Shown here: positions 52,467 through 63,560 of the stretch, piece by piece
Layout: every line of letters begins with the position of its first letter
How positions within the stretch are numbered: the stretch's first letter is position 1
Assembly: GCA_963662175.1 (NCBI GenBank)
Contig: OY759215.1
Location: 45,897,213 to 45,961,212, forward strand
From: Aradus depressus
Lineage: Eukaryota > Arthropoda > Insecta > Hemiptera > Aradidae
Length of the DNA: 64,000 nucleotides
Direction of reading: 5' to 3'
Made by a program: the position numbers and the translations under genes
The notes under the pieces: generated by a model
Databases searched by the model: none
Told to the model about the DNA's origin: nothing
The model's input: the letters and a program-made list of their open reading frames with translations, nothing else

Positions 52467-52580
52467 GTAGGGAAAATTTAGGGCTCACATAGTAAAGTCG
52501 GGCTCATGTCCATCAGAGCGAAGAAAAGTCCTTTGGTATATAAAGCGATATGATCTTTTTGAAGCCCGGGCATGTCTAAC
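52467..52580 (+). mobile_element. SINE family A, 3' fragment
   Basis: AGGGAAAATTTAGGGCTCAC, GTCGGGCTCATGTCCATCAG, AGCCCGGGCATG. The head is missing. Confidence 0.75.
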
Positions 52581-52828
52581 AAAAACAAACAAACATATCT
52601 ATTACGTCAGGGGAAAACTAATGTAGATTTAGAAGATGTTGTTCGGTATTTGATACATTTCCTGTATACTCACAGGAACGATGGGACCTTCGGAGTTTAT
52701 AGTGTACGGTGTCTCGTTCAGTGGTAGGATAGTTCTGTAGAACAGACTACGTTGTCATGTGGTCTGGAAGGAACGCTCAACTTTAGAAGTATTTGAACAG
52801 GCAATTATATACTCACAAGATCCGGTTT

Positions 52829-52925
52829 TTTAACGCAACAGCGTCATCATCAGTGGCACATCCCACCAGTACACTGTAGAGTCTAAAAGACTAGGTACTG
52901 ATAATGAAGCTGTTGCATTGAATAC
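52829..52925. repeat. Decayed palindrome with hammerhead-like boxes (family 3)
   Basis: Minus: CTGATGA, T, GACGC and GCGTT around TGTT, then AAAA (52835-52860). Plus at about 52898: CTGATAA, T, GAAGC and GCATT around TGTT, then GAAT. The arms face each other across about 37 bp. Stem strands remain complementary in both although the bases differ. Confidence 0.6.
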
Positions 52926-52929
52926 CAGT

Positions 52930-53724
52930 TCTGATCGCAAATAAACAGTACGCCTTTTGTTTATATGAGAAATTTCGTTGCACATCTTACTATCACATAT
53001 GAAATATTTTCATCTCCACAGATTCACTTTTTTAAATTTTGACTGACTCAAGAATTAACATTTTCTTTCTTATACGTTTAGTAGCAGGAAATATTGAAAT
53101 CGGGTAAAAATAGAGGTCGAGTTTTCACGTCTCCTAATTCTAAGATAGGACCAAAATTGCCTCAAAGAATGTCCAATAAATTTCTGTAGAAAATATTTTT
53201 AATTAATGTTTAAATTATATTTTTTAAATATCTTTTATTATTGGTAATTTTTTTGTTAAAAAAGGATTTGTAGAGAAATGGTTAAAAAGAGTTAAAAAGT
53301 TATAGAAGATTCTGATATGACCATATCAAATATTTTTTTATATAATAATAATTTTAATCACATTTGAATAATGAGTCTGAGGACATTGTAACAACGGTAA
53401 GCACTCACCCTGAATAAATATCTTCTCCGGGAAAGGACTATCTTTTTTCTTTTTCATAACAATCTTAGAAGGTCTTCTATCTCAAAAACGACAAAATTAA
53501 AAAAAAAATAATAGGAATGGAAAGATGGGAGGAAACAGGCATCAGGATGTTCAATGAGCCGACTCCCGATGTTGGAGAAATCGACTAATGAGAAGTACAT
53601 TCTCTGTCAAGGGCTTTCGTGAATTTACAAAAATAAAGGAATTTTTCATGGCCTCCATGCTCCCTGCATTTCTGGAACTCTGCCCAAGGTTGTTTGTTTC
53701 CATAATAACTTAGAGTCTGCACAC

Positions 53725-53726
<2 letters not shown>
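52930..53726. other. Unassigned AT-rich sequence
   Basis: No feature recognised. Confidence 0.35.

Positions 53727-53793
<67 letters not shown>
53727..53793. repeat. 67-base poly-T
   Basis: Uninterrupted run followed by GGCCTACAAAACC; on minus it is a poly-A possibly left by retroposition (the SINE B 3' end is also GGCC plus A run). Length may be inexact in an assembly. Confidence 0.85.
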
Positions 53794-53794
<1 letters not shown>

Positions 53795-54146
53795 GCCTAC
53801 AAAACCATAAAACGATCTGAAAGAAGCAAAGAAATGTCATTGGAGTCCACTAAAGAAAGGAACTTGATAAAATACAATAACAAACTAGAAAACAAACCAT
53901 TAGATTCTATTGAAGGAAGAAATAGTAGCTTGGTTGAAGATTGAACCAAACAAATGTGAACGAAGAACATTAGAGACAAAAAATGTCTTTCTAGAGGAAA
54001 GTCTAATAAAAGGGAAAGAAAGAAGACCAGATAGTCAAAGAAAATCAAAAAATAAAAACAACGAGGAATTAACGTTCAATGTGTTTCACGAGCGTTAAAA
54101 AATGTTTTGAGTGAAATGCCAATTAAGAAAAAATGTAATTATCACT
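53794..54146. other. A-rich sequence, no gene recognised
   Basis: Plus frame 53910-54098 (62 codons) is Lys/Glu-rich with no motif. Confidence 0.35.
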
Positions 54147-54385
54147 AGGGGTGCCGGTAGCTCAGAGCTCAAGACCGTGGGATGGAAACCTTGAGCTTGC
54201 CGTCCTTCGGAGCCTGTGCGATATCTGGTACTCGTTAAAGACCCCTACCCTAAGTAACAAAACCTGAGAAAGCAATATTTAGAACTCTCACAGTAGAGTC
54301 GGACTCATGTCCACCAGAGCGAGGAAAAAGCGCTCTGTAGTAGGCTATACGGTCTCGTAAAGCCCGGGCATGAACCAAAATAACT
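54147..54385 (+). mobile_element. SINE family A, diverged
   Basis: GGTGCCGGTAGCTCAGAGCT, CGTCCTTCGGAGCC, CTCGTTAAAGACCCCTACCC, GTCGGACTCATGTCCACCAG, GCCCGGGCATGAACC. Several internal deletions. Confidence 0.82.
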
Positions 54386-54389
54386 CATT

Positions 54390-55080
54390 ATTGCTATCAG
54401 AAGGGGAAAAGTAATTTGAGCACTTTGAATAATCATCTGTATCCTGAGTTTCTACCAAAGTTAATGAGAAGGGGAAAGCCTGTATCTAATAACTTCATGG
54501 ATAATATAAAATCACATAAGAGTGGCTTTTCATTTGGTTGAATGGGTGCCCAGATTAGGCCTACAGAAGCAAACAGCCCTTAAGTTCGAATTTATGGGCC
54601 GATTTACCTGAGCTTCTATGCTTCATCCAGCAGAAGGGAAGCCGAGGAATAATGTAAATATATATTCTCTAGGTGGAGGAAGCACCAAGGGAATGGACAT
54701 TCCTGAGAATTGCAAACAAACTATTATGGAAGCACTAGGGTCGTTCATAGTTGAAATAATGTTCTTAGAAGAGAAGGAAGAAGGAGATACTTAGGGCGCA
54801 GGAAAGTAAGGTATTCCGCTAAGGGCGCTTAGCTATTCGTCAAGACCATTCTCCGGTCTCTAGAACGTAGAATGCTCCACGAGTTAATGTAGTGTCTGTT
54901 GTTTTACGATCGAGAGCCGCTCTTTGAATGAGATTTTATAATAAAGTTAAGTCTAAATACGAATAACCTTAAGGAAATTCATGCCTCATGCAAGTTTAGG
55001 GCCAATGACATTTATGATTTTCATATGGTGTTTCTGGATGGCAAGCCAACATACCTGTGGTTGGTTCTTCGGCGGATAGT
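54390..55080. other. Unassigned sequence
   Basis: Nothing recognised. Confidence 0.35.
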
Positions 55081-55081
55081 A

Positions 55082-55134
55082 TTTTTTTTTTTTTTTTTTT
55101 TTTTGGCCTTATGGTCGATGCATATTAGCCATGG
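55082..55134 (-). mobile_element. SINE family B 3' end
   Basis: Minus strand: ATGGCTAATATGCATCGACC, ATAAGGCC and 23 A. A 5'-truncated copy. Confidence 0.72.
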
Positions 55135-55479
55135 TTGATGAAATGTGATAAAAACCTTGTTGTTCTTGGCAAAACTAATCAACCAGAGTTGTACGAAATC
55201 GTTCTTAATTCATGGTCCATGCGGGGACCTGAATCCTAGGTCAGTATGTATAGACGAAGGTAAATGTTCTATTTGAGGTTATCCATAACCATTTTAGTCT
55301 GATTATATAATAATATTAATTATATTTACATCAAATTTACTCATGGTGTATACCGATTGTAAATATTCAAAATAAAGAATCACTTAACAAAAAATTATAT
55401 TTATTTCGATTAAACCAAAAACATAAGCATGTATACATAAAGATAGCTTATAAATTAGATACATAAACATGTGTATGAT

Positions 55480-55620
55480 ATGAGTACATAAATAATAAAA
55501 TACAAATTATATAATAAATGCAGTAGATAATTTTTTTGATTTATTTAAAATTAAGATAATAATTTTTGATAACTTTTCCGGAGTGTCTTTTTCACGACAT
55601 TTCTGGACGTTCTTAAGTCC
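55480..55620 (-). repeat. Repeat family R, copy 4
   Basis: Minus strand: CCAGAAATGTCGTGAAAAAG, ACACTCCGGAAAAGTTATC, TAATTTTAAATAAATC. Matches 49.28 kb. Confidence 0.5.
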
Positions 55621-56070
55621 CTTCCCCTCTTTAATACAGATTTCTTCGTGTACCCTCCAAATCGACTAATACAGCCTTGTAGTTCCTTCGTGTCAGTCAC
55701 TCTCTATTTACGGAAAGGTTAATTCGAAGGACTTTTCAATTTCTGCATCTCTGCAGAGGGCCTTTATCTCTTCCTCTTGTCAATTCACATGGAAAAATTC
55801 ATTGAATTGTGGAATATTTTCCTCTTTTGTTTTAGATAAATTTATAGTATGACCAAAGACAAAAATACCTCGATAATAAAGGGTTGTGGGCTTCACTGAA
55901 CCTTGCATTATACAACCTGTTCATAAAAAACGATGCACGGTTTAATCCTGCCTTATTTTTTATTTTTTGAACTGCAAAATATGGATTCCAATTATTAGGA
56001 AAATTTATTGGAAATATTTCTATGAAAATATATATTTGTCTCACATAGAAATAAAATACGTCTTTCCACT

Positions 56071-56098
56071 TCAACGCAAGCGCGTCATCATCAGTGGC
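56071..56098 (-). repeat. Hammerhead-like core, family 3, isolated
   Basis: Minus: CTGATGA, T, GACGC and GCGTT around GCTT, then GAAG. Five-pair stem. Adjacent text GGCACATCTT matches 52.86 kb (GGCACATCCC). Confidence 0.55.
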
Positions 56099-56179
56099 AC
56101 ATCTTTCAATAATACAAATAAAATAATACTATGGAGAAAATTTAAATATTACTTTGACTATTTCTTACATAAATTTATT

Positions 56180-56458
56180 GAGGGCGCCGGTAGCTCAGTG
56201 GTATGCGTGCTTGACTTCTGAGCTCAAGGTCGTGGGTTCGTAACCCGACCGAGGCCCTTAGTTTATTTTATCTGGGAGGTAGAATACTCGTTAAAGACCC
56301 CTACCCTAGGTGAATAAAAATTTAGGGTAGGCAAAATTTAGGACTCCCACAGTAGAGTCGGGCTCATGTCCACCAGAGTGACAAAAGAGCGCTTTGGTAG
56401 TCGGCGATATGACCTCGTTGTTAAAGCCCGGGCATGAGTCATAAAACCTAACCTAACC
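56180..56458 (+). mobile_element. SINE family A with internal deletion and 14-bp duplication
   Basis: Intact head (GAGGGCGCCGGTAGCTCAGT, GGTTCGTAACCCG). About 70 bp between GGGAGGTA and CTCGTTAAAGACC are missing, then the body and (CCTAA)n tail. TACATAAATTTATT occurs at 56166-56179 and 56459-56472. The nearly consensus sequence suggests a young copy. Confidence 0.93.
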
Positions 56459-56689
56459 TACATAAATTTATTAAGTGTTTATTTGGCTGCTAAACTTTGT
56501 TCGTATTGGTTCTTTCTGAAATCTGGCTTATTGACGATTGAAAATTTAATAAGGAATATTCGTGGTTAGAACCAGACTTTTAGTAGGACTATCAGTTTTC
56601 GCATAGTTAAAAATCACATTCACACAGGTGTGATGTGCATAGTACACACATTATAAATATTAAAATACTCAAAAATTATTTATATTTTG

Positions 56690-56860
56690 GAACGTCGACT
56701 GAAGAGGAAGCATAGCGACCTTAACTAAGATGACTGACGTTGGCCAGCCGCCTCATTCAAGTGTCAAATGTTTTTTTTTTTTTGTTTGCTTTTAGCACAA
56801 TTGAACGTTTGTGCACAAATTGTATGAAAATTCGGGTTTTCGGACGATTAAAATAAATAC
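56690..56860 (+). pseudogene. Jockey-like LINE 3' end (same family as 17.4 kb)
   Basis: Codons for RRLKRKH..DLN and the 3' UTR CTCATTCAAGTGTCAAATG, T run, TTTTAGCACAATTGAACG match the minus-strand copy at 17431-17610. Extreme 5' truncation leaves only the tail. Confidence 0.8.
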
Positions 56861-57284
56861 AATAATAAAACTAAATAAAAGCAATGTTTTATGGAAAGAG
56901 TGTGTCTAGCATCGAGGCAAATCATCGTCTTGTGGGTAGCGTGACACGGAGACATAATCGTCATTTCTTGAATGTCCCATCATTTACCGAGAACTTTTCT
57001 AATGTTTTCGTGATAACTGTTGTAAATTTGATGGTATCCTTTTTATTCGCTTTATTCTCATGTTTTTATGGTGAATATTTGATTTGATATTTAAATAAAT
57101 AAGGGATAAAAAAACATTGAAGAGGGAATAACTTACAGGAAATAGATTGAAGGAACTATATTTATCTTGATGTTATTCAATGAGCTATGAAACATAAATC
57201 AAGATAAACTGATTGAAGAAAGTGCAGAGCGGGAAGTGCACATACAAAGTGTGCAGAGGATCAGATAGGCGCTGCTGTCGACCC

Positions 57285-57450
57285 TCCCTATGCAATTTAC
57301 GACCGGCGCGCCGCGGCATCAACACCCCCCTCTACGGGATCTACGACCGGCGCGCCGTCGTCGACCTTCTCTACGGGATCTACGACCAACGTCGATCCTC
57401 CCTACGCAATTTATGACCGGCGTCTACGGTTCCTCTTCCTCCTACGGGAT
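57285..57450. repeat. GC-rich degenerate tandem repeat
   Basis: About four units of 31-45 bp, e.g. CTACGGGATCTACGACCGGC then GCGCCGTCGTCGACC. Two units hold CGGCGCGCCG palindromes. Frames stay open in phases 1 and 3 as a result. Confidence 0.75.
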
Positions 57451-57459
57451 TTTTCAAAT

Positions 57460-57890
57460 TTCCAAAAAAGGATGTTCTAATTCATTTGTGACTCCACCAG
57501 TGGAGACGTAATAAGGAGCATTGGCTATTTTACGAAGGATGTAGGATTGAAAGGATTGGATGCGCTGGAGATTGGAAGCCTTGGCAGAACCGCTGAGTTC
57601 AAGTCCGTAAGTCCACATAGGTTTGAGTATCGTTGTATATAAGTCGTTTTGTTTTCAAAGTTAAATTCGTTCTTTTGTCTAGTAGTCTTAGTAAAAGTTT
57701 ATAACGTCCGTTCATTTCTTGTATTTTCAGTCTCATGTGAGGATTCCAAGTTAGTCGTTTATCAAGTATAATGCCTAGACAGCGGACTTCGTTTGATGGG
57801 AGATGGGATTTTTGTTAAGGTACACTGGAGGGCAGATATATTTTCGACGAAGGGTGAAGACGATGTGAACTGATTTCTTCACTTTCTGAT
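57460..57890 (-). pseudogene. Jockey-like LINE, RT thumb region
   Basis: Minus strand: VFTLRRKYICPPVYLNKNP, then LGIILDKRLTWNPHMRLKIQ -like text with one shift, MNGRYKLLLRLLDKRTN, LKTKRLIYNDTQTYVDLRT, GLELSGSAKASNLQRIQSFQ and ILRKIANAPYYVS. Order equals the post-YADD part of jockey RTs. Two or more frameshifts. Confidence 0.82.
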
Positions 57891-57899
57891 TCTAAACGA

Positions 57900-58445
57900 A
57901 AAAAAAAAAAAAAAATCAGTGTGTGGTAACACGATAACTTCCGATAGAATGAATTTATCGACACAAAATTTTATAAGTTTATTCAAAAGCAAATAAGGAC
58001 AACACCCATTGATTTTCAGTCAAATCGGTCAAAGGAATTAGGAGAAGTAGGGGGGAGCTTAACTCAAAAAAATAAACAAAAACTATTTCACAAAATATAT
58101 AAAATATGGCAGTATTTTCTATATTGATACCATCTTCAGCCACGACATACCTAATACTACAGTATATTTGTTGAATAGAAATATTTTGTGAAATAAACAA
58201 TACTTTAAAAAAACATACGTTTTTGTTTATTTTTTATTAAGTGTTTCACAATATCTCTGCAGAAAATGTTAAGTATCATTAACTCAAAAACCATAGAAAC
58301 TGACTATATAATGACTTATCGACTTAACATTTCATATATAATGTACAGCGGCTTATCTGACAACGAATAGATATATTGTTGTAATGAATATATCAACACG
58401 AAAAAATTTAAGTACACTGCGGGTGAATCACCGATGACCTTTTTT
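57900..58445 (+). repeat. Family C copy carrying a palindromic unit
   Basis: ATAACTTCCGATAGAATGAA, TTTTCAGTCAAATCGGTCAA, GGGGGGAGCTTAACTCAAAA, insertion, then ACCATAGAAACTGACTATAT, CAACACGAAAAAATTTAAGT and GGTGAATCACCGATGACC. Confidence 0.7.
58070..58278. mobile_element. Palindromic unit, family 1, in family C
   Basis: TTAACTCAAAA at 58059-58069 and 58279-58289 is a perfect 11-bp duplication. Arms pair through ATTTCACAAAATAT / AATATTTTGTGAAAT. The reversed core shows CTGAAGA, T, GGTA but the rest has decayed. Tail GTTTCACAATATCTCTGCAG, AAAATGTTAAGTATC is intact. 209 bp. Confidence 0.82.
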
Positions 58446-58449
58446 TTGG

Positions 58450-59145
58450 TCGAAATTGATCTCGTAGTCGTGTACATGAAATTATCTTTCTGACAGTTAG
58501 AAGACCTAAACCCGTAGATATCATAACAATGTTTTTTCTGTTAATTTTAAACAAAAAGGATACATTTTTAATATATTTATTTCAATTACAAAAAGACTCC
58601 TTTGATTCGTGAAACGTTAAATATAAATTATTTGCTACATACAATTTTAATTGACCCACGTCAGGTTTAATAAAGAGATGGTTTGGTCAGCAGATGGGTT
58701 ATTAATTACAATTATTTTGTAATATGATCAGTTGAAAACAAGAAAAAATGGAAATTCATTTATCCAATCAAACATTTGTTCTGACATAAGTAATAGAACG
58801 CATGTTCAGTGGGAAAGAATCAAAATAAATTAATTAAAATCATGTTTTGATTTCTAATACACTAAAACCTCTGCTAAAGAACACCTCTAAATAATGGACC
58901 ATCCCCAATATTGGATACTTTTTGATGCACCGCCATTTTAATTCATTACAACCTCTATTGAGCGGATCTTCCCAAAAGCGCTTACGGACGGTAATAAAGA
59001 CTGGAAATAGATCAATTAAACCTCCAAACAACATACGAGTACAGTGGGGCTTTCTTCCTCGCCTTTTCTAATAACGATTCCTATTGTATGGAATCTCATA
59101 AAATGACTATTATACAATTGTGCTTACATTTGAACCTATCTCTTC
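58450..59145. other. Unassigned AT-rich sequence
   Basis: No feature accepted; a possible pogo-like terminus is discussed under rejected items. Confidence 0.35.
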
Positions 59146-59149
59146 TACC

Positions 59150-59330
59150 GCTTCTTCAAGGTGCGCTAGGGGTCGGTATACTCTGAATATAAGCCTGTGG
59201 AAGCGGGTATCCCTCAAGGTAGCGTCCTTGGTCCTACCCTCTACACAGTCTACACTGCTGATGTTCCTACCAGTCCTAACACCCTCCCCCACCACTTACA
59301 TAAGGCGCCTTGTCTTCAGGATAATGTTTT
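59150..59330 (+). pseudogene. Jockey-like LINE, RT motif B fragment
   Basis: Plus strand: EAGIPQGSVLGPTLYTVYTA, DVPTSPNTLPHHL. GxPQGSVLGPxLY is the invariant RT motif preceding the YADD box; the element is cut off before YADD. Confidence 0.82.
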
Positions 59331-59354
59331 TGAAATGTTAATGTTTTTTTATTT

Positions 59355-59600
59355 ATTTTCTTATATCTATAGTATAAGGAAGTATTGTAATCGTGCGAAA
59401 ATCCGAGATCGAGGTTTCAACTGATTTTCAAGGTTCCTTGAATATGTTTTGACCATTTTCGCGATGATGTCTGTCTATGTGTATGTGATTGAAAAGTTGT
59501 GAGCTCTCTACCGTAAAAACGATTGTAGAACTTGAAATTTGGAACGAAGGGGTCACATGTTCTAAGTTAGGTTTGATTATCTTTTTTTTTTTTAAGTGAT
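59355..59600. repeat. Family D, copy with 5' end
   Basis: ATAGTATAAGGAAGTATTGT, AATCGTGCGAAAATCCGAGA, TGTGTATGTGATTGAAAAGT. The opening resembles the family C opening (AGTATAGGGGAAGTTATGTA, ATCGGTC), hinting at a common origin. Confidence 0.55.
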
Positions 59601-59689
59601 TTTTCGCCTACTTTTTATATTTATCAACAAAAATTCGTGTCTTGGGATAGGTCTCTTGACATTGTAGCTGATTTGATCACCAAATCATT

Positions 59690-60260
59690 TAAAAAATCCA
59701 GTCTGTATCGGGTGCGCAGCCGCAGTGGGGTACGAGAAACGTCTTGTGCTTGCTGCAGAGGGTGTAACTAGCGTACAGAAATCATGTAATCAGATACACA
59801 ACTTACATTTATTCACGCATTACAATGTTGTTACATCTAGTGTGGGTCCTTCAATGCAACCGTACTCGCGCCCTATTTGTAGTGGGCCCATTTGTTTCGC
59901 ACACTCGCTCTGGTTACTTCGAGGTGGCGGCGATGGGGGTAGGCTGTGTAGTGGCGAGTCGGGCAGCGGGGGTGGCTGGCGGGACTGTCGCTGCACCACA
60001 ATGAGCAAGTTGACCACGGGGTGAGAGATACTAGTGAATGAAGAACAACACTCTGAAGTGTGTATTATTTATTGAATCACAAGTAGACTCGGAAGTAAGC
60101 AAGTCTGTGACAATATTTTTCTTTAAATAAACCCCATGGCGGACTTGACAACACAATTCATTTTAGGTGACACTAAGGCAGGAAGCACACCCATAACTCC
60201 TCAGATCGACTGGCCTCTCCACAGAACATAACTCACACCGTTATTAGGTGTCCAGTATTT
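59690..60260. other. GC-rich block of unknown origin
   Basis: Much GC-richer than neighbours at 59840-60020 (GGTGGCGGCGATGGGGGTAG). Overlapping frames (99 codons plus; 65 codons minus) have no motif. Text such as AGTGTGTATTATTTATTGAA, TCACAAG could belong to an LTR. Unassigned. Confidence 0.3.
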
Positions 60261-60373
60261 TTTAGGATCCAAATTTCATTTCTGATAAGAAGGATGGATA
60301 TATATTATGGTTTTAGAGCGAAAAACTGCAATGGTTATCATCGCTCGAACCAACGTATAATGGTTTATATATA

Positions 60374-61062
60374 TGAAGGGCTTAGTTTCAAAACCGGCTA
60401 ATTTCAAAAAAATAAAAATCGAAGATATTTCACGAAAATGTTTTTTGAGATATTTCTTAACTTTTAGTAACAAAGATAGTCGAATAAAAAAAATGTTTTC
60501 TTAACGAACATTAATAAAAATGTATTTAAAAAAAAATTTATTTTCAAAACCAGCTAAGTTCTATATTTTTATTTTCAAAACCGGCTAAGTCCAAGAATTC
60601 ATTTCTAAAATGAAGACCACATATTATGATGAAAAGTATTGAATCTAATAAGGTAAATCTACCCATTATACAGTGATTAAGGATTTCGCATTATTTAAAC
60701 AGACGATACAACTGAAATATCGATAATTATAAGCAAACAAAAATACTTTTTTCTACAAAATTGAATAAATTCGTATTTTATTTTCACACCCGACTAAGTC
60801 CATTTATTTATTCTGGAAAGTGCTAAGTCAACTTGCTTAGATTCAAAACCGGCTAAGTCCAAACATTTTTTTTCGTTTTCTGCATGTGTATTCACTTACA
60901 AAAAGTAGCCGGACTACAGAAATTAAAAGTTATTTCCATCAGCAATACGCCAAATATAGTGTTTAACTATTTTTTTGAATATTCATGCATCTGGAGAGTT
61001 ATTTGTTGTTTTCTCAAAATTTACAAAAGTGGACTTAGCCGGTTTTGAAACTAAGCCCTTCA
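60374..61062. mobile_element. MITE with TIR-like internal repeats (type 2)
   Basis: GAAGGGCTTAGTTTCAAAAC, CGGCTAA at the left and exactly reversed at the right. The 20-mer TTCAAAACCGGCTAAGTCCA, or close variants, recurs inside near 60543, 60573, 60781 and 60843, in the same direction as the left end. 689 bp, non-coding. Target duplication unclear in a TATATA context. Confidence 0.85.
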
Positions 61063-61069
61063 ATATTTA

Positions 61070-62210
61070 AGTATAAAGTGTAAGAAGATTAACAAATAAA
61101 TAAATTTAAGGCAACAATACATACTAATTAGATAAATGAGTAGTAGAAGAGAGAAATAGAGAAATTACATACTTATTAAATTGAACAACATAAAATATAT
61201 AATAATAATTTAAAAATAAATAATAATAATAAAAATAGGTGATAAAAAAGAGAAAAATAAAGAAATTATAATAGAAAAAATATAAGTAGATAAAATAATA
61301 GTTAGTTATTATATATTAATATATTTATGAGGAAATGTATGAAAATCAAGTAATCAGTAAAAACATTATATATTTCATTCCTAGGCAGTTCTTTCAAAAA
61401 ATATTTTGTTATTGGGACTCCTAACTGAGTGTGGAAAAATGTTGATGTTGACGCTTATATTTTTCCTGACTACGGGTTTTCATAAATACTTAAAAAACTG
61501 AACAACAAAAAACTCCCACAACCACAACACGCTCATAAGGACCTACCAACGAAACTCTAATTTAAAAAAAATTCATTCTTATTACATTTTCTTTTAGGTT
61601 AATTAAAACTTTAATTTTTTCCTTCATCCAGGAAGGTAGCAACACCAACAAGGTTATGAAAAGAGGACTCTCACTTTAAAAAAATGTTTAAATTAATTCA
61701 ATTATTCATTAATGAATATAAAATATAATTAATTTACAAAAATTTAACTTTTCACTTTCAAGGGGCTTCCTGATCCCCTCTTTCAAAAGCATTTGTCTTA
61801 CAAATTTACGAAGAGAGCTTAAAGCACTAACATGCTACATCAAAAGTTCTTTTATTTTCAATTTTCATAATTTTATATTTCTCTGGAATTGAATTCAGAA
61901 TATAGAGAATCCAGGAATTTTAAATTTCCACATGATGGCAGATACCACAAAGGGATCCTTTTCCAACATTTAATTAATAAGGGACATTAACACCAGTTGA
62001 AATGAAAGAAAATGAAAATACATTTTATTCTGGGACTTAGGTATCCTAATAATAAATACAAGCACTCAAAAAGAAAAGAATCCATTAAATAAAAAATATC
62101 ATTATGCCGTACAAAAAAATGAAATAAATAAGTCCTGTTTGGGGCTTTCTTCAACTATCTTACAGAAGTTGTGTTGGGTTACTATCTTAAAATTTATAAA
62201 CGGGTCGGGC
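61070..62210. other. Unassigned AT-rich sequence
   Basis: Simple AT-rich text, no frame or repeat recognised. Confidence 0.4.
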
Positions 62211-62249
62211 AGATTATTTTTTTTTTGTTGTCTTTTATTTATAAAGATG

Positions 62250-62395
62250 CTGTAACTGTTGCTAGGGTGCAACAAACAGCATCTATGATGGTAGATATTG
62301 ATATGTTGGCGTGAATGGCATGTGAGAGGAAGGCCTCCCAGTGGTAGGTCCTCGCGACGAAAATTTATCTTAATTATTAGGACAAGAACAGAAAA
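62250..62395 (-). repeat. Shared segment E, copy 2
   Basis: See 42533-42720. Here it lies just downstream (on minus) of a jockey C-terminus and a T-rich tract, and ends in TTTATAAATAAAAGACAAC and an A run, so it may be part of a LINE 3' UTR or a SINE. Confidence 0.35.
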
Positions 62396-62499
62396 AAAAA
62401 AAATAAATAAATAAATAAAAAGGAGTTGAAAGACAATTTTGATGGATGGGTAAGAGAGATGATAAAAGTAAAGGAAAATAATGTAAAAAAAAAATATAT

Positions 62500-63110
62500 A
62501 TATTAAGAACGAATAGGATTTAAGGTGGCAGTAAGTCGCGGTTCCATCTTCTCTTCAACCTTCGTGGGGGGTTTTGTGGTAACTGTTGTGAAGATAAAGT
62601 AGGTATGTATTTCTGGGTTTGTATGTGTGTAAAGTTTTCTAAAAAACTGTATGTAAGTAGTTTGTATTGTGTCGGGTACTGTGTGTATCATAATATCGTT
62701 ATGAAATGTTCTGTTGTTTATGTATGGAGGGCACTGTATTATCAGTCTGAGGGTTTTTGACTGAAACGCCTGAATTCGTTTGATGTTGGATGTTTTTGCT
62801 GAACCGTATATCTGTGATCCGTATGTCCATAATGGTCTCAGTAAGTAATTTCGATCGTCTATTTAGAAGTCCGTAGAGTATTTTGAGACCGACGGTTCAG
62901 CGTGTTTCGTGTGAGACGTGCGTGAGGGTTCCATGTCAGTCCTAGGTATCGTACAGTATTAGTTTGAGGGAGGGTCTTGTCGTAGATGAATACGGGGGGG
63001 GATGTTTCTCGTCGAAGTGTAAATGTGATGTGTTGTGACTTTTCTGTATTAAGTTTTATTTTCCATGTGTTGCACCAGTTTTCAATTTGTGATTGCAGAT
63101 TTAAAACTAA
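62500..63110 (-). pseudogene. Jockey-like LINE, post-YADD to C-terminus
   Basis: Minus strand: NWCNTWKIKLNTEKSQHITF, TLRRETSPPVFIYDKTLPQT, a decayed VRYLG..LTWN block, RPLWTYGSQIYGSAKTSN, IKRIQAFQSKTLRLIIQCPP, YINNRTFHNDI, then FFRKLYTHTNPEI. This matches the 2.2-2.9 kb copy closely, so it belongs to the same family. At least three frameshifts. Confidence 0.85.
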
Positions 63111-63454
63111 ATTTAATTATATAACATTCTGTAATTTGTTTTCTTCTCGCTACTACACAATTGAGTAAAATTACATATTTCCTTTGCCTGTTAATAAACT
63201 CTACAGAGAACCACATTTTCATCATCTCGGAGATTCCCGGGTTCTGGCATATATCATGTTTCAACCTTACCAAATGTGGCAATACTTCCGCTAGGGTGCT
63301 CCACACTCGCCTCCCTTCAAAGTTGACTTTTGCCCTTTGGTCCCTTCGCCTCATCCTTTTATTTATACTATATTATGTAAAAAGTCAATAATTCTTATGA
63401 GACTCCCCCGCTTTATCTGTTACTACACGAAAACGAATCATTGCAGTGATAGGT

Positions 63455-63560
63455 ATTTCATTAGGGTTCCGTTAGTTAAAAATCGAAAACGGAAGAATCC
63501 TAGGAAGCTGTGTGTCTGTCTGTACGTCTCTCTAGAATCCATACCATAGGAGCTAGAAAA
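63455..63560. repeat. Insect-type interspersed repeat end
   Basis: TTAGGGTTCCGTTAGTTAAA, AATCGAAAACGG, then TGTGTGTCTGTCTGTACGTC. The TAGGGTTCCGTA...AAACGG opening with a GTCTGTC run is familiar from repeats in several insect genomes; the class is not established here. Confidence 0.5.

Noticed and set aside
53646..53840. Frame with poly-Lys
   Set aside because: Translation of the 67-base poly-T/poly-A tract.
58858..59050. ACACTAAAACCTCTGCTAAA and AACACCTC, resembling a Tigger terminus
   Set aside because: No inverted partner and no TA-flanked second end could be found; kept out of the feature list.
59725..60024. 99-codon Gly/Ser-rich frame
   Set aside because: Composition follows the GC-rich block; no motif or splice context, and an equally open antisense frame exists.
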